Positions 62,280 through 64,000 of a DNA stretch of 64,000 nucleotides are shown here, piece by piece. This DNA comes from an uncultured Alphaproteobacteria bacterium (lineage in GTDB: Bacteria; Pseudomonadota; Alphaproteobacteria; SP197), in contig OY282363.1 of the NCBI GenBank assembly GCA_958295695.1, positions 620,001 to 684,000 on the forward strand, in the 5' to 3' direction. The notes beneath the pieces were generated by a model. That model made no database searches and was not told the origin of the DNA. It saw only the letters and a program-made list of their open reading frames with translations. A program made the translations under genes and the position numbers. Numbering within the stretch: the stretch's first letter is position 1; the number at the start of each line of letters is the position of its first letter.

Positions 62280-63047
62280 ATGGCCCCATCGTCCGCACGG
62301 CCCCGCGTGGCGCTCCTCGTGACCTGTCTGGTCGACCTGTTCCGCCCCTCCGTCGGCTTCGCCGCCGCGAAGCTCCTGGAGGACGCGGGCTGTCGGGTGG
62401 AGGCGCCGCCGCAGTCCTGCTGCGGCCAGCCCGCCTACAACTCCGGCGAGCGGGACAGGGCCCGCGCCGTCGCCCGCGTCATGCTCGACGCGCTGGAAGG
62501 CTACGACCATATCGTGGCGCCGTCGGGCTCCTGCGCGGGCATGGTGGCGAAGCACTACCCAGATCTCTTCGCGGGTACGCCCGACGAGGCCCGCGCCCTC
62601 GACCTCGCCGGCCGGACATGGGAGCTCACACGCTACCTGGTCGAGGTGGCGCGGGTAGGCGCCGTCGAGGCGGCGTGCGAGGCCACGGTCGCCTACCACG
62701 ACTCGTGCTCCTGCCTGCGCGAGGCGGGCGTGCGCGACCAGCCCCGCGCCCTGCTCGCCTCCGTCGCCGGCCTCACGCTGGCCGAGGCCGCCGACCGCGA
62801 GGTGTGTTGCGGTTTCGGAGGGACCTTCGCGGCGAAGTACCCGGCGATCTCGTCGGCCATGGCGCGCGACAAGGCCGACCGCCTGGAGGAGACGGGCGCC
62901 TCCGTCGCGCTGGCCGCCGACATGGGCTGCCTGCTCAACATCGCCGGCGTCCTCGGCCGCCGCGGCTCGGACATGGAGGTGCGCCACGTCGCCGAGGTGC
63001 TCGCCGGCGACACCGCGGCCCCGGCGATCGGGAAGGCCGCGCCGTGA
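62280..63047 (+). CDS. lutA: Lactate utilization protein A (LutA/LldE)
   Basis: The 255-aa protein has two CCG-type cysteine-rich domains: SCCGQPAYNSG with the upstream CLVDLFRPSVG, and HDSCSCLREAG followed by VCCGFGGTF. It is one subunit of the LutABC iron-sulfur L-lactate dehydrogenase. The start at 62280 is 33 nt after mltA. It overlaps lutB by 4 nt. Confidence 0.93.
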   Translation: MAPSSARPRVALLVTCLVDLFRPSVGFAAAKLLEDAGCRVEAPPQSCCGQPAYNSGERDRARAVARVMLDALEGYDHIVAPSGSCAGMVAKHYPDLFAGTPDEARALDLAGRTWELTRYLVEVARVGAVEAACEATVAYHDSCSCLREAGVRDQPRALLASVAGLTLAEAADREVCCGFGGTFAAKYPAISSAMARDKADRLEETGASVALAADMGCLLNIAGVLGRRGSDMEVRHVAEVLAGDTAAPAIGKAAP

Positions 63048-64000
63048 CCCTCCACCGGCTCGCGAGCGCGCGTTTCGAGGAGAAGGCGGCCGACGCGCTG
63101 GCCGATCCGGTGCTGCAGGGCAATCTCGCCCGGCTCAAGGGCAACTTCCTGCGGCGCCGGGAACGGGCGCGCGCCTCCCTGCCGGAGTTCGACGCTTTGC
63201 GCGACGCGGCGGTCGAGATCAAGAGCCATACGCTGGACCACCTCGATCTCTATCTCGAGGCCTTCGAGGACGCGGTCCGGGCCTGCGGGGGGCAGGTCCA
63301 CTGGGCGCGCGACGACACGGAAGCGCGCGGACAGGTGCTGGAGATCTGCCGCGCCGCGGGCGCGCGGACCGTCGCCAAGGGCAAGACCATGGTGGCCGAG
63401 GAGATCGGACTGAACCCGTTCCTCGAGGCCCACGGCGTCGAGCCGGTGGAGACCGACCTCGGCGAATACATCGTCCAGCTCGCCCAGGAGCCGCCCAGCC
63501 ACATCATCGCGCCGGCGATCCACAAGAACCGCCGGCAGGTGGCCGCGCTCTTCAACGCCCGCCACGAGGACCTCGCCGACCGCGCGGCGGACGACCTCGA
63601 CGGCCTGCTGGCCGACGCCCGCGCGGTGCTGCGCCGGACGTTCCTCCAGGCCGACGTCGGCATTACCGGCGCCAACTTCCTGATCGCCGAGACCGGCCAG
63701 ACCGCGATCGTCACCAACGAAGGCAACGGCGACCTCACCCAGCTCCTGCCCCGGGTCCACATCGTGCTCGCCGGGATCGAGAAGGTCGTCCCCACCCTCG
63801 AGGACGCCGCTTGCATCCTGCGGGTGCTGGCGCGCTCGGCGACGGGCCAGGAGATGTCCTCCTACACCACGTTCTCGGCCGGACCCCGGCGTCCGGACGA
63901 CCCGGACGGGCCGGACGCCTTCCACGTCGTGCTGGTCGACAACGGCCGCGCGGCGCTGCTCGGCTCGCCGACCGCGGAGATCCTGCGCTGCATCCGCTGC
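63044..64000 (+). CDS. lutB: Lactate utilization protein B (LutB), cut by window end
   Basis: The first 319 codons are present. Motifs include VAKGKTMVAEEIGLNPFLEA, LGEYIVQLAQEPPSHIIAPA and the GITGANFLIAETGQTAIVTN loop; the ferredoxin cysteines would come after the window edge. The start is the GTG at 63044 overlapping the lutA stop. Confidence 0.93.
   Translation, partial: MTLHRLASARFEEKAADALADPVLQGNLARLKGNFLRRRERARASLPEFDALRDAAVEIKSHTLDHLDLYLEAFEDAVRACGGQVHWARDDTEARGQVLEICRAAGARTVAKGKTMVAEEIGLNPFLEAHGVEPVETDLGEYIVQLAQEPPSHIIAPAIHKNRRQVAALFNARHEDLADRAADDLDGLLADARAVLRRTFLQADVGITGANFLIAETGQTAIVTNEGNGDLTQLLPRVHIVLAGIEKVVPTLEDAACILRVLARSATGQEMSSYTTFSAGPRRPDDPDGPDAFHVVLVDNGRAALLGSPTAEILRCIRC

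Noticed and set aside
1..64000. tRNA, rRNA, CRISPR array, transposase, integrase or attachment site
   Set aside because: None was recognised on either strand by eye. The only repeats are the tandem coding repeat, the dispersed inverted-end family, the palindrome and the lipoprotein cassette.

Overview
The window is 64 kb of very GC-rich DNA from an unnamed alphaproteobacterium, probably of Rhodospirillales-like affinity. That placement is inference. It rests on the split three-gene transhydrogenase (pntAA-pntAB-pntB), the rpsU/coq9/purK/purE neighbourhood, the fxsA / Tim44-like / mltA block, DUF849 and M81 catabolic genes, and a TRAP transporter. Genes are densely packed with many 4-nt stop/start overlaps. 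No rRNA, tRNA, CRISPR array, transposase or phage gene was recognised.

Layout. 0-14.4 kb: an aminoglycoside-phosphotransferase/aminotransferase fusion cut by the window edge, two solute-binding proteins, an agmatinase-family hydrolase, a desaturase followed by a broken lipoprotein 3' cassette, a periplasmic cyclophilin, a DUF488 pair (one frameshifted), and a PhoX-like / DUF849 / M81 catabolic group. 14.6-25.6 kb: a repeat-bearing membrane coiled-coil protein, a DAO-family oxidase, a DUF1636 protein coupled to a molybdenum hydroxylase large subunit, then a likely tungsten aldehyde:ferredoxin oxidoreductase locus (Fe-S protein, AOR, TRAP P-Q-M, MoaD-like protein, 98-aa partner). 25.6-36.5 kb: a GPP34-like pseudogene, the transglutaminase / alpha-E / permuted ATP-grasp cluster, prephenate dehydratase, a threonine-synthase-like enzyme, an ABC-F ATPase, an M24 peptidase, and a lower-GC scar with a decayed Fic gene and its small upstream gene. 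36.5-47.1 kb: a second molybdenum hydroxylase subunit with a tartrate/malate dehydrogenase-like gene, an aquaporin, an amidase, a peptide ABC transporter with a fused double ATPase and no binding protein, and an AI-2E-family permease. 47.4-52.8 kb: an MFS transporter and a Slam-like (DUF560) outer-membrane protein facing a large TbpB-like lipoprotein gene, with a G19 tract in the lipoprotein's upstream region. 52.8-64 kb: housekeeping genes (pnt, rpsU, def, coq9, purK/purE, fxsA, Tim44-like, mltA) and the start of lutAB.

The most interesting signal is the surface-lipoprotein system. The expressed lipoprotein gene (50681-52537) has a homopolymeric G/C tract upstream and a Slam-like translocator opposite it. 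A promoterless second copy of its C-terminal domain lies about 45 kb away (5226-5663). Between the two copies, blocks of 39, 82 and 43 identical bases alternate with strongly diverged segments. That is the pattern expected of a silent cassette that recombines with an expressed locus, combined with a possible phase-variable promoter. Secondary points are an rpsU gene with no canonical start codon, a dispersed repeat family with inverted ends (four copies), and three independent decaying genes (DUF488, GPP34, Fic).
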